A stretch of 64,000 bases of DNA from Avena insularis (lineage: Eukaryota > Streptophyta > Magnoliopsida > Poales > Poaceae): the NCBI GenBank assembly GCA_023614405.1, contig CM042694.1, positions 113,396,685 to 113,460,684 of the forward strand. The letters are read 5' to 3'. Shown here piece by piece: positions 11,302 to 22,658 of this stretch. Every line of letters begins with the position of its first letter. The stretch's first letter is position 1. The position numbers and the translations under genes are program-made. The notes beneath the pieces were generated by a model, which saw only the letters and a program-made list of their open reading frames with translations, made no database searches and was not told the origin of the DNA.

Positions 11302-11420
11302 AGCTCATGAAAATGGCCATAAAGCGCAAAAACGACAAGGTTTTGGTCATGAAATATCAAACATCCATTGGGTCTTATGCTCATTTTAAATCGCCCTAGA
11401 ACCCCAAAACTATGGTCAAT
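11302..11420 (+). repeat. Monomer type J (C-like 3' end in this copy)
   Basis: Type J has CGGCAAGGTTTTGG or CGACAAGGTTTTGG, AATATCAAACATCTATTG (CATCCATTG here) and normally TTCTAAATCGCCCTAGAAC. In this copy the 3' part reads GGTCTTATGCTCATTTTAAA, which is type C sequence, so it is a J/C hybrid leading into the D/A hybrid at 11421. J normally leads into A, closing the A-J cycle. Confidence 0.85.
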
Positions 11421-12280
11421 AGCTCATGAAAATGGCCATAAACTGCAAAACATGTGAGTTTTTGGTCATAAATCTCAAGCATTGTATCGGGTCTTACGCT
11501 CGTTGTAAATCGCCCAAGAAGCCCATAACAATGGGCAATAGCTCATGAAAATGGACATAAAGCGCAAAAAGGGAGAGTTTTTGGTCATAAATCTAAACAT
11601 GTATCGGGTCTTACGGTCGATGTAAATCGCCCTCAAACCCGTAAAACTGTGGGCAGTAGCTCATGAAAACGTCCATAAAGAGCAAAAACGACGAGTTTTT
11701 GGTCATGACTCTCAAGCATTGTATTGGGGTTTACGCTCATTTTATATCGCCCTAGAACCCCAAAACTATGGTCAATAGCTCATTAAAATGGCCATAAACT
11801 GCAAAACATGTGAGCTTTTGGTCATAAATCTCAAACATGTATTGGGTGTTACGGTCATTGTAAATCGCCCAAGAAGCCCAAAACTATGGGCAATAGCTCA
11901 TAAAAATAGCCATAAAGCGCGAAAACGACGAATCTTTTGTCATAACTCTCAAACATGTATCTAGTCTTACAGTCGTTTTAAATCTCCCTAGAACATAAAA
12001 CTATGGGCAATAGCTCATGAACATGGCCATAAAGCGCGAAAACGACGAGTTTTTGGTCATAACTCTCAAATATGTATCAGGTCTTACGGTCGTTGTAAAT
12101 CGCCCTCGAACTCCAAAGCTGTGGGCAATAGCTCATGAAAATGGCCATAAAGCGCAAAAACGGCGAGTTTTTGGTTATAAATCTCAAACATGTATAGGAT
12201 CTTACGGTCGTTCTAAATCTCCCAAGAAGCCCAAAACTATGGGAAATAGCTCATGAAAAGAGCCATAAAGCGCGAAAACG
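11421..12280 (+). repeat. 10-monomer higher-order unit, copy 2
   Basis: Near-identical to copy 1 as far as the G monomer. From about 12290 the H monomer carries CATGTAGTTGG rather than CATGTAGTAGG and the unit merges into the 9-mer family that follows, so the end given here is the last position where it clearly tracks copy 1. Confidence 0.88.
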
Positions 12281-13154
12281 ATGAGTTTTTGGTCATAACT
12301 CTCAAACATGTAGTTGGTCTTACGGTCATTGTAAATTGCCCTCGAACCCCAAAACTCTAGGCAATAGCTCATGAAAACATCCATAAAGCACGAAAACAAC
12401 GAGTGCTTGTTCATAACTCTCAAACATGTATCGGGTCTTATAGTCATTGTAAATCCCCATCGAACCCCAAAACTATGGACAATAGCTCATGAAAATGGCC
12501 ATAAAGCGCAAAAACGACAAGGTTTTGGTCATGAAATATCGAACATCCATTGGGTCTTATGGTCGTTCTAAATCGCCCTAGAACCTAAAAACTATGGTCA
12601 ATAGCTCATGAAAATGGCCATAAAGCGCAAAACCTGTCAGTTTTTGGTCATAACTCTCAAGAATTGTATCGGGTCTTACGCTCGTTGTAAATCGCCCAAG
12701 AAGCCCATAACAATGGGCAATAGCTCATGAAAATGGCCATAAAGAGCAAAAGGGGAGAGTTTTTGGTCATAAATCTCAAACATGTATCGGGTCTTACGGT
12801 CGATGTAAATTGCCCTCAAACCCATAAAACTGTGGGCAATAGCTCATGAAAACGTCCATAAAGAGCAAAAACAACGAGTTTTTGGTCATGACTCTCAAGC
12901 ATTGTATTGGGGTTTACGCTCATTTTAAATCGCCCTAGAACCCCAAAACTATGGTCAATAGCTCATTAAAATGGCCATAAACCGCAAAACATGTGAGCTT
13001 TTGGTCATAAATCTCAAACATGTATTGGGTGTTACGGTCATTGTAAATCGCCCAAGAAGCCCAAAACTATGGGCAATAGCTCATTAAAATAGCCATAAAG
13101 CGCGAAAACGACGAATCTTTTGTCATAACTCTCAAACATGTATCTAGTCTTACA
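12089..13154 (+). repeat. 9-monomer higher-order unit, copy 1 (1066 bp)
   Basis: Measured from GTCGTTGTAAATCGCC in F. Contents: end of F, G, H, I, J, A, B, C, D, and E up to TACA. At 13154/13155 the E monomer passes straight into the end of an F monomer, so one monomer length is missing relative to the 10-mer. Confidence 0.92.
12603..12721 (+). repeat. Monomer type A (reference copy)
   Basis: Type A is recognised by CCTGTGAG or CCTGTCAG after GCGCAAAA, by CTCAAGCATTG or CTCAAGAATTG instead of CTCAAACATG, by TACGCTCG in place of TACGGTCG, and by a 3' end reading GCCCATAACAATGGGC. That last segment is an inverted repeat with 6-bp arms (GCCCAT/ATGGGC) around AACA. It follows type J and precedes type B in nearly all units. 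The neighbouring 10-mer copies at 10239 and 11421 carry a D/A hybrid in this slot, so this copy from the adjacent 9-mer is used as the reference. Confidence 0.9.
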
Positions 13155-14220
13155 GTCGTTGTAAATCGCCCTCGAACTCCAAAGCTGTGGGCAATAGCTC
13201 ATGAAAATGGCCATAAAGCGCAAAAACGGCGAGTTTTTGGTTATAAATCTCAAACATGTATAGGATCTTACGGTCGTTCTAAATCGCCCAAGAAGCCCAA
13301 AACTATGGGAAATAGCTCATGAAAACAGCCATAAAGCGCGAAAACGATGAGTTTTTGGTCATAACTCTCAAACATGTAGTTGGTCTTACGGTCATTGTAA
13401 ATTGCCCTCGAACCCCAAAACTCTAGGCAATAGCTCATGAAAACATCCATAAAGCACGAAAACAACGAGTGCTTGTTCATAACTCTCAAACATGTATCGG
13501 GTCTTATAGTCATTGTAAATCCCCATCGAACCCCAAAACTATGGACAATAGCTCATGAAAATGGCCATAAAGCGCAAAAACGACAAGGTTTTGGTCATGA
13601 AATATCGAACATCCATTGGGTCTTATGGTCGTTCTAAATCGCCCTAGAACCTAAAAACTATGGTCAATAGCTCATGAAAATGGCCATAAAGCGCAAAACC
13701 TGTCAGTTTTTGGTCATAACTCTCAAGAATTGTATCGGGTCTTACGCTCGTTGTAAATCGCCCAAGAAGCCCATAACAATGGGCAATAGCTCATGAAAAT
13801 GGCCATAAAGAGCAAAAGGGGAGAGTTTTTGGTCATAAATCTCAAACATGTATCGGGTCTTACGGTCGATGTAAATTGCCCTCAAACCCATAAAACTGTG
13901 GGCAATAGCTCATGAAAACGTCCATAAAGAGCAAAAACAACGTGTTTTTGGTCATGACTCTCAAGCATTGTATTGGGGTTTACGCTCATTTTAAATCGCC
14001 CTAGAACCCCAAAACTATGGTCAATAGCTCATTAAAATGGCCATAAACCGCAAAACATGTGAGCTTTTGGTCATAAATCTCAAACATGTATTGGGTGTTA
14101 CGGTCATTGTAAATCGCCCAAGAAGCCCAAAACTATGGGCAATAGCTCATTAAAATAGCCATAAAGCGCGAAAACGACGAATCTTTTGTCATAACTCTCA
14201 AACATGTATCTAGTCTTACA
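13155..14220 (+). repeat. 9-monomer higher-order unit, copy 2 (1066 bp)
   Basis: Differs from copy 1 by only a few bases (for example CTCCCAAG to CGCCCAAG near 13287 and ACGAG to ACGTG near 13942). It carries the same E/F fusion at its far end. Confidence 0.92.
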
Positions 14221-15286
14221 GTCGTTGTAAATCGCCCTCGAACTCCAAAGCTGTGGGCAATAGCTCATGAAAATGGCCATAAAGCGCAAAAATGGCGAGT
14301 TTTTGGTTATAAATCTCAAACATGTATAGGATCTTACGGTCGTTCTAAATCGCCCAAGAAGCCCAAAACTATGGGAAATAGCTCATGAAAACAGCCATAA
14401 AGCGCGAAAACGATGAGTTTTTGGTCATAACTCTCAAACATGTAGTTGGTCTTACGGTCATTGTAAATTGCCCTCGAACCCCAAAACTCTAGGCAATAGC
14501 TCATGAAAACATCCATAAAGCACGAAAACGACTAGTGCTTGTTCATAACTCTCAAACATGTATCGGGTCTTATAGTCATTGTAAATCCCCATCGAACCCC
14601 AAAACTATGGACAATAGCTCATGAAAATGGCCATAAAGCGCAAAAACGACAAGGTTTTGGTCATGAAATATCAAACATCCATTGGGTCTTATGGTCGTTC
14701 TAAATCGCCCTAGAACCCAAAAACTATGGTCAATAGCTCATGAAAATGGCCATAAAGCGCAAAACCTGTCAGTTTTTGGTCATAACTCTCAAGAATTGTA
14801 TCGGGTCTTACGCTTGTTGTAAATCGCCCAAGAAGCCCATAACAATGGGCAATAGCTCATAAAAATGGCCATAAAGAGCAAAAAGGGAGAGTTTTTGGTC
14901 ATAAATCTCAAACATGTATCGGGTCTTACGGTCGATGTAAATTGCCCTCAAACCCATAAAACTGTGGGCAATAGCTCATGAAAACGTCCATAAAGAGCAA
15001 AAACGACGAGTTTTTGGTCATGACTCTCAAGCATTGTATTGGGGTTTACGCTCATTTTAAATCGCCCTAGAACCCCAAAACTATGGTCCATAACTCATGA
15101 AAACGGTCATAAACCGCAAAACATGTCAGCTTTTGGTCATAAGTCTCAAACATGTATTGGGTGTTACGGTCATTGTAAATCGCCCAAGAAGCCCAAAACT
15201 ATGGGCAATAGCTCATAAAAATAGCTATAAAGCGCAAAAACGATGAATCTTTTGTCATAACTCTCAAACATGTATCTAGTCTTACG
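14221..15286 (+). repeat. 9-monomer higher-order unit, copy 3
   Basis: Continues the 1066-bp period. At its end the E monomer goes on to the normal TTTTAAATCTCCCTAGAAC, so the E/F fusion is absent and the regular register resumes. Divergence from copies 1 and 2 rises toward the end (ATGGTCCATAACTC near 15085). Confidence 0.85.
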
Positions 15287-18200
15287 GTCGTTTTAAATCT
15301 CCCTAGAACATAAAACTATGGACAATAGCTCGTGAACATGGCCATAAAGCGCGAAAACGATGAGTTTTTGGTCATAACTCTCAAACATGTAGTAGGTCTT
15401 ACGGTCGTTGTAAATCGCCCTCGAACTCCAAAGCTGTGGGCAATAGCTCGTGAAAATGGCCATAAAGCACGAATAAGACGAGTGCTTGTTCATAACTCTC
15501 AAACATGCATCGGGTCTTATGGTCATTGTAAATCCCCCTCGAACCCCAAAACTATGGACAATAGCTCATGAAAATGGCCATAAAGCACAAAAACGGCAAT
15601 ATTTTGGTCATAAATATCAAACATCTATTGTGTCTTATGGTCGTTCTAAATCGCCCTAGAACCCCAAAACTATGGTCAATAGCTCATGAAAATGGCCATA
15701 AAGCGCAAAACCTGTGAGTTTTTGGTCATAACTCTCAAGCATTGTATCGGGTCTGACGCTCATTGTAAATTGCCCAAGAAGCCCAAAACAATGGGCAATA
15801 GCTCATGAAAATGGCCATAACACGCAAAGAGGGAGAGTTTTTGATCATAAATAATCTCAAACATGTATCGGGTCTTATGGTCGTTGTAAATCGCCTTCAA
15901 ACCCATAAAACTGTGGGCAATAGCTCTTGAAAACGTCCATAAAGAGCAAAAACAACGAGTTTTTGGTCATGACTCTCAAGCATTGTATTGGGGTTTACGC
16001 TCATTTTAAATCGCCCTAGAACCCCAAAACTATGGTCAATAGCTTAGGAAAATGGCCATAAACTGCAAAACATGTGAGCTTTTGGTCATAAATCTCAAAC
16101 ATGTATTGGGTGTTATGGTCATTGTAAATCGCCCAAGAAGCCCAAAACTATGGGTAATATCTCATAAAAATAGCCATAAAGCCCGAAAACGACGAATTTT
16201 TTGTCATAACTCTCAAACATGTATCTAGTCTTACAGTCGTTTTAAATCTCCGTAGGACATAAAACTATGGGCAATAGCTCATGAACATGGCCATAAAGCG
16301 CGAAAACGATGAGTTTTTGGTCATAACTCTCAAACATGTATCATGTCTTACGGTCGTTGTAAATCGCCCTCGAACCCCAAAGTTGTGGGCAATAGCTCAT
16401 GAAAATGGCCATAAAGCGCAAAAACGGCGAGTTTTTGGTCATAAATCTCAAACATGTATTGGGTCTTACGGTCGTTCTAAATCGCCCAAGAAGCCCAAAA
16501 CTATGGGAAATAGCTCATGAAAACAGCCATAAAGCGCGAAAACGATGAGTTTTTGGTCATCAGTCTCAAACATGTAGTAGGTCTTACGGTCATTGTAAAT
16601 TGCCCTCGAACCCCAAAACTCTAGGCAATAGCTCATGAAAACGTCCATAAAGCATGAAAAAGATGAGTGCTTGTTCATAACTCTCAAACATGTATGGGGT
16701 CTTATGGTCATTGTAAATCCCCATCGAACCCCAAAACTATGGACAATAGCTCATGAAAATGGCCATAAAGCGCAAAAACGGCAAGGTTTTGGTCATAAAT
16801 ATCAAACATCTATTGGGTCTTATGGTCGTTCTAAATCGCCCTAGAACCCCAAAACTATGGTCAAGAGCTCATGAAAATGGCCATAAAGCGCAAAACCTGT
16901 GAGTTTTTGGTCATAACTCTCAAGCATTGTATCGGGTCTTACGCTCGTTGTAAATCGCCCAAGAAGCCCATTACAATGGGCAATAGCTCATGAAAATGGC
17001 CATAAAGCGCAAAAAGGGAAAGATTTTGGTCATAAATCTCAAACATGTATCGGGTCTTATGGTCGTTGCAAATCGCCCTCAAACCTATAAAACTGTGGGC
17101 AATAGCTCATGAAAACGTCCAAAAAGAGCAAAAACGACGAGTTTTTGGTCATGACTCTCAAGCATTGTATTGGGGTTTACACTGATTTTAAATCGCCCTA
17201 GAACCCCAAAACTATGGTCAATAGCTCATGAAAATGGCCATAAACTGCAAAACATGTGAGTTTTTGGTCATAAATCTCAAGCATTGTATCGGGTCTTACG
17301 CTCGTTGTAAATCGCCCAAGAAGGCCATAACAATGGGCAATAGCTCATGAAAATGGCCATAAAGCGCAAAAAGGGAGAGTTTTTGGTCATAAATCTCAAA
17401 CATGTATCGGGTCTTACGGTCGATGTAAATCGCCCTCAAACCCATAAAACTGTGGGCAGTAGCTCATGAAAACGTCCATAAAGAGCAAAAACGACGAGTT
17501 TTTGGTCTTGACTCTCAAGCATTGTATTGGGGTTTACGCTCATTTTAGATCGCCCTAGAACCCCAAAACTATGGTCAATAGCTCATTAAAATGGCCATAA
17601 ACCGCAAAACATGTGAGCTTTTGGTCATAAATCTCAAACATGTATTGGGTGTTACGGTCATTGTAAATCTCCCAAGAAGCCCAAAACTATGGGCAATAGC
17701 TCATAAAAAATAGCCATAAAGCGCGAAAACGACGAATCTTTTGTCATAACTCTCAAACATGTATCTAGTCTTACAGTCGTTTTAAATCTCCCTAGAACAT
17801 AAAACTATGGGCAATAGCTCATGAACATGGCCATAAAGCACGAAAACGACGAGTTTTTGGTCATAACTCTCAAATATGTATCAGGTCTTACGGTCGTTGT
17901 AAATCGCCCTCGAACTCCAAAGCTGTGGGCAATAGCTCATGAAAATGGCCATAAAGCGCAAAAACGGCGAGTTTTTGGTTATAAATCTCAAACATGTATA
18001 GGATCTTACGGTCGTTCTAAATCGCCCAAGAAGCCCAAAACTATGGGAAATAGCTCATGAAAACAGCCATAAAGCGCGAAAACGATGAGTTTTTGGTCAT
18101 AACTCTCAAACCTGTAGTAGGTCTTACGGTCATTGTAAATTGCCCTCGAACCCCAAAACTCTAGGCAATACCTCGTGAAAACGTCCATAAAGCACGAAAA

Positions 18201-18431
18201 CGACGAGTGTTTGTTCATAACTCTCAAAAGTGTATCGGGTCTTATGGTCGTTGTAAATCTCCCTTGAACCCCAAAACTATGGACAATAGCTCATGAAAAT
18301 GGCCATAAAGCGCAAAAACGACAAGGTTTTGGTCATAAATATCAAACATGTATTGGGTCTTATGGTCGTTCTAAATCGCCCTAGAACCTAAAAACTATGG
18401 TCAATAGCTCATGAAAATGGCCATAAAGCGC
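14761..18431 (+). repeat. 3671-bp unit, copy 1 (~31 monomers)
   Basis: A match with a constant offset of 3671 starts at least by 14761 and holds to about 16.95 kb, covering A, B, C, D, E, an F/H/F hybrid at about 15327, a G/I hybrid at 15445-15562, J, A, B, C, D, E, F, G, H, I, J, A. The rest, from about 16.98 kb, holds B, C, then the D/A-to-I run at 17223-18287. Confidence 0.82.
17223..18287 (+). repeat. Displaced copy of the D/A-to-I 9-mer
   Basis: D/A, B, C, D, E, F, G, H, I with the same D/A hybrid as at 10239 and 11421 (offset about 5.8 kb from the latter), including GTATAGGATC in G. A local run has thus been placed at a distance, not only in tandem. Confidence 0.82.
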
Positions 18432-20651
18432 AAAACCTGTCAGTTTTTGGTCATAACTCTCAAGAATTGTATCGGGTCTTACGCTCGTTGTAAATCGCCC
18501 AAGAAGCCCATAACAATGGGCAATAGCTCATGAAAATGGCCATAAAGAGCAAAAAGGGAGAGTTTTTGGTCATAAATCTCAAACATGTATCGGGTCTTAC
18601 GGTCGATGTAAATCGCCCTCAAACCCATAAAACTGTGGGCAATAGCTCATGAAAACGTCCATAAAGAGCAAAAACGACGAGTTTTTGGTCATGACTCTCA
18701 AGCATTGTATTGGGGTTTACGCTCATTTTAAATCGCCCTAGAACCCCAAAACTATGGTCCATAGCTCATGAAAACGGCCATAAACCGCAAAACTTGTGAG
18801 CTTTTGGTCATAAGTCTCAAACATGTATTGGGTGTTACGGTCATTGTAAATCGCCCACGAAGCCCAAAACTATGGGCAATAGCTCATAAAAATAGCCATA
18901 AAGCGCGAAAACGATGAATCTTTTGTCATAACTCTCAAACATGTATCTAGTCTTACGGTCGTTTTAAATCTCCCTAGAACATAAAACTATGGGCAATAGC
19001 TCATGAACATGGCCATAAAGCGCGAAAACGATGAGTTTTTGGTCATAACTCTCAAACATGTAGTAGGTCTTACGGTCGTTGTAAATCGCCCTCGAACTCC
19101 AAAGCTGTGGGCAATAGCTCGTGAAAATGGCCATAAAGCACGAATAAGACGAGTGCTTGTTCATAACTCTCAAACATGCATCGGGTCTTATGGTCATTGT
19201 AAATCCCCCTCGAACCCAAAACTATGGACAATAGCTCATGAAAATGGCCATAAAGCGCAAAAACGGCAAGGTTTTGGTCATAAATATCAAACATCTATTG
19301 TGTCTTATGGTCATTCTAAATCGCCCTAGAACCCCAAAACTATGGTCAATAGCTCATGAAAATGGCCATGAAGCGCAAAACCTGTGAGTTTTCTCATAAC
19401 TCTCAAGCATTGTATCGGGTCTGACGCTCATTGTAAATTGCCGAAGAAGCCCAAAACAATGGGCAATAGCTCATGAAAATGGCCATAACACGCAAAGAGG
19501 GAGAGTTTTTGGTCATAAATAATCTCAAACATGTATCGGGTCTTATGGTCGTTCTAAAACGCCTTCAAACCCATAAAACTGTGGGCAATAGCTCATGAAA
19601 ACGTCCATAAAGAGCAAAAACAACGAGTTTTTGGTCATGATCTCAAGCATTGTATTGGGGTTTACGCTCATTTTAAATCGCCCTAGAACCCCAAAACTAT
19701 GGTCAATAGCTCATGAAAATGGCCATAAACTACAAAACATGTGAGGTTTTGGTCATAAATCTCCAACATGTATTGGGTGTTATGGTCATTGTAAATCGCC
19801 CAAGAAGCCCAAAACTATGGGTAATAGCTCATAAAAATAGCCATAAATCCCGAAAACGACGAATTTTTTGTCATAACTCTCAAACATGTATCTAGTCTTA
19901 CAGTCGTTTTAAATCTCCCTAGGACATAAAACTATGGGCAATAGCTCATGAACATGGCCATAAAGCGCGAAAACGATGAGTTTATGGTCATCCCTATCAA
20001 ACATGTATCATGTCTTACGGTCGTTGTAAATCGCCCTCGAACCCCAAAGTTGTGGGCAATAGCTCATGAAAATGGCCATAAAGCGCAATAACGGCGAGTT
20101 TTTGGTCATAAATCTCAAACATGTATTGGGTCTTACGGTCGTTCTAAATCGCCCAAGAAGTCCAAATCTATGGGAAATAGCTCATGAAAACAGCCATAAA
20201 GCGCGAAAACGATGAGTTTTTGGTCATAACTCTCAAACATGTAGTAGGTCTTACGGTCATTGTAAATTGCCCTCGAACCCCAAAACTCTAGGCAATAGCT
20301 CATGCAAACGTCCATAAAGCATGAAAACAATGAGTGCTTGTTCATAACTCTCAAACATGTATGGGGTCTTATGGTCATTGTAAATCCCCATCGAACCCCA
20401 AAACTATGGACAATAGCTCATGAAAATGGCCATAAAGTGCAAAAACGGCAAGGTTTTGGTCATAAATATCAAACATCTATTGGGTCTTATGGTCGTTCAA
20501 AATCGCCCTAGAACCCTAAAACTATGGTCAATAGCTCATGAAAATGGCCATAAAGCGCAAAACCTGTGAGTTTTTGGTCATAACTCTCAAGCATTGTATC
20601 GGGTCTTACGCTCGTTGTAAATCGCCCAAGGACCCCAAAACTATGGGCAAT
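18432..20651 (+). repeat. 3671-bp unit, copy 2 (partial)
   Basis: Repeats the first 2.2 kb of the 3671-bp unit, including the double hybrids: CATGTAGTAGG inside an F-type monomer near 19060 and GCACGAATAAGACGAG near 19137. It ends in an A monomer whose 3' part (AAGGACCCCAAAACTATGGG) introduces the 17-mer region. Confidence 0.85.
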
Positions 20652-21478
20652 AGCTCATGAAAATGGCCATAAAGCGTAAAAACGGTGAGTTTTTGGTCAT
20701 AAAACTTAAACATGTATTGGGTCTTATGGTCGTTCTAAATCGCCCAAGAAGCCCAAAACTATGGGAAATAGCTCATGAAAACGGCCATAAAGCGCGAAAA
20801 CGATGAGTTTTTGGTCATAACTCTCAAACACGTAGTAGGTCGTATGGTCATTGTAAATTAGCCTCGAACCCCAAAACTCTAGGCAATAGCTCGTGAAAAC
20901 GTCCATAAAGCACGAAAACGACGAGCATTTGTTCATAACTCTCAAACATGTCTCGGGTCTTATGGTCATTGCAAATCTCCCTCGAACCCCAAAACTATGG
21001 CCAATAGCTCATGAAAATGGCCATAAAGCACAAAAACGGTGAGTTTTTGGTCATTAAACTTAAACATGTATTGGGTCTTACGGTCGTTCTAAATCACCCA
21101 AAAAGCCCAAAACTATGGGCAATAGCTCATGAAATCGGCCACAAAGCGCGAAAACTGTGAGTTTTTGGTCTTAACTCTCAAAGATATAGTAGGTCTTAGA
21201 GTCATTGTAAATTTCCCTCGAACCCCAAAACTCTAGGCAATAGCTCATGAAAACATCCATAAAACATGAAAACGACGAGTGTTTGGTCATAACTCTCTAA
21301 CATGTATCGAGTCTTACGGTCGTTTCAAATCACCCACGAACCGTAAAACTGTGGGCAATAGCTCATGAAAACGTCCATAAATAGCGAAAACGATGAGTTT
21401 TTGGTCATGACTCTCAAGCATTGTATCGGGTTTTACGCTCATTTTAAATCGCTCTATAACCCCAAAACTATGGTCAAT
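20652..21478 (+). repeat. Seven-monomer cassette G'-H-I-G''-H'-I'-C'
   Basis: G' and G'' have ACGGTGAGTTTTTGGTCAT followed by AAAACTTAAACATG. H' has GCCACAAAGCGCG, GGTCTTAACTCTCAAAGAT and TTAGAGTCATTG. I' has CATAAAACATGAAAACGACG and CGTTTCAAATC. C' has ATAAATAGCG, GGGTTTTACGCTC and CGCTCTATAACCCC. The cassette repeats the slot order G-H-I twice and adds a C-like monomer, so it looks like an older exchange of a diverged lineage into the array. Confidence 0.88.
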
Positions 21479-22658
21479 AGCTCATGAAAATGGCCATAAA
21501 GCGCCAAAACAGCGAGTTTTTGGTCATAAACCTCAAACATGTATTGGGTCTTACGGTCGTTCTAAATCGCCCAAGAAGCCCAAAACTATGGGAAATAGCT
21601 CATGAAAACAGCCATAAAGCGCGAAAACGATGAGTTTTTGGTCATAACTCTCAAACATGTAGTAGGTCTTACGGTCATTGTAAATTTCCCTCGAACTCCA
21701 AAACTCTAGGCAATAGCTCATGAAAACGTCCATGAAGCACGAAAATGACAAGTGTTTGTTCATAACTCTCAAACATGTATCGGATCTTATGGTCATTGTA
21801 AATCGCCCTCGAACACCAAAACTATGGACAATAGCTCATGCAAATGGCCATAAAGCGCAAAAATGGCAAGGTTTTGTTTATAAATATCAAACATCTATTG
21901 GGTCTTATGGTCGTTCTAAATCGCCCTAGAACCCCAAAACTATGGTCAATAGCTCATGAAAATGGCCATAAAACGCAAAACCTATGAGTTTTTGGTCATA
22001 ACTCTCAAGCATTGTATCGGGTCATACGCTCGTTGTAAATCGCCCAAGAAGCCCATAACAATGGGCAATAGCTCATGAAAATGGCCATAAAGCGCAAAAA
22101 GGGAGAGTTTTTCGTCATAAATCTCAAACATGTATCGGGTCTTATGGTCGTTGTAAATCGCCCTCAAACCCATAAAACTATGGGCCATAGCTCATGAAAA
22201 CGTCCATAAAGAGCAAAAACGACGAGTTTTTCGTCATGACTCTCAAGCATTGTATTGGGGTTTATGCTCATTTTAAATCGCCTTAGAACCCCAATACTAT
22301 CGTCAATAGCTCATGAAAATGGCCATAAAGCGCAAAACATGTGAGATTTTGGTCATAAATCTCAAACATGTATTGGGTGTTACGGTCATTATAAATCTCC
22401 TAAGAAGCCCAAAACTATGGGCAATAGCTCATAAAAATGGCCATAAAGCGCGAAAACGATGATTTTTTTGTCATAACTCTCAAACATGTATCTAGTCTTA
22501 CGGTCGTTTTAAATCTCCCAAGAACATAAAACTATGGGCAATAACTCATGAACATGGCCATAAAGAACGAAAATGACGAGTTTTTGGTCATAATCTGAAA
22601 CATGTATCAGGTCTTAAGGTCGTTGTAAATCGCCCTCGAACCCAAAACTATGGGCAAT
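20652..22658 (+). repeat. 17-monomer higher-order unit, copy 1 (2007 bp)
   Basis: Monomer order G', H, I, G'', H', I', C', G, H, I, J, A, B, C, D, E, F. Starts traced: 20652, 20770, 20888, 21006, 21124, 21242, 21360, 21479, 21597 and onward at about 118 bp. The last ten monomers are the basic 10-mer; the first seven form an added cassette of variants. Confidence 0.92.

Larger units (their letters stand above)
10239..11420 (+). repeat. 10-monomer higher-order unit, copy 1 (1182 bp)
   Basis: Monomers in order: D/A, B, C, D, E, F, G, H, I, J. This is the clearest example of the basic 10-mer from which most of the window can be derived. Shared private variants with copy 2 (ATCTAAACATG, GCAGTAGCTC, TATATCGCCC) establish the 1182-bp period. 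Confidence 0.92.

Noticed and set aside
15445..15562. The G/I hybrid monomer here and at 19116 as two independent recombination events
   Set aside because: Both have the same breakpoint and the same private changes (GCACGAATAAGACGAG) and lie exactly 3671 bp apart, so it is one event copied with its unit.
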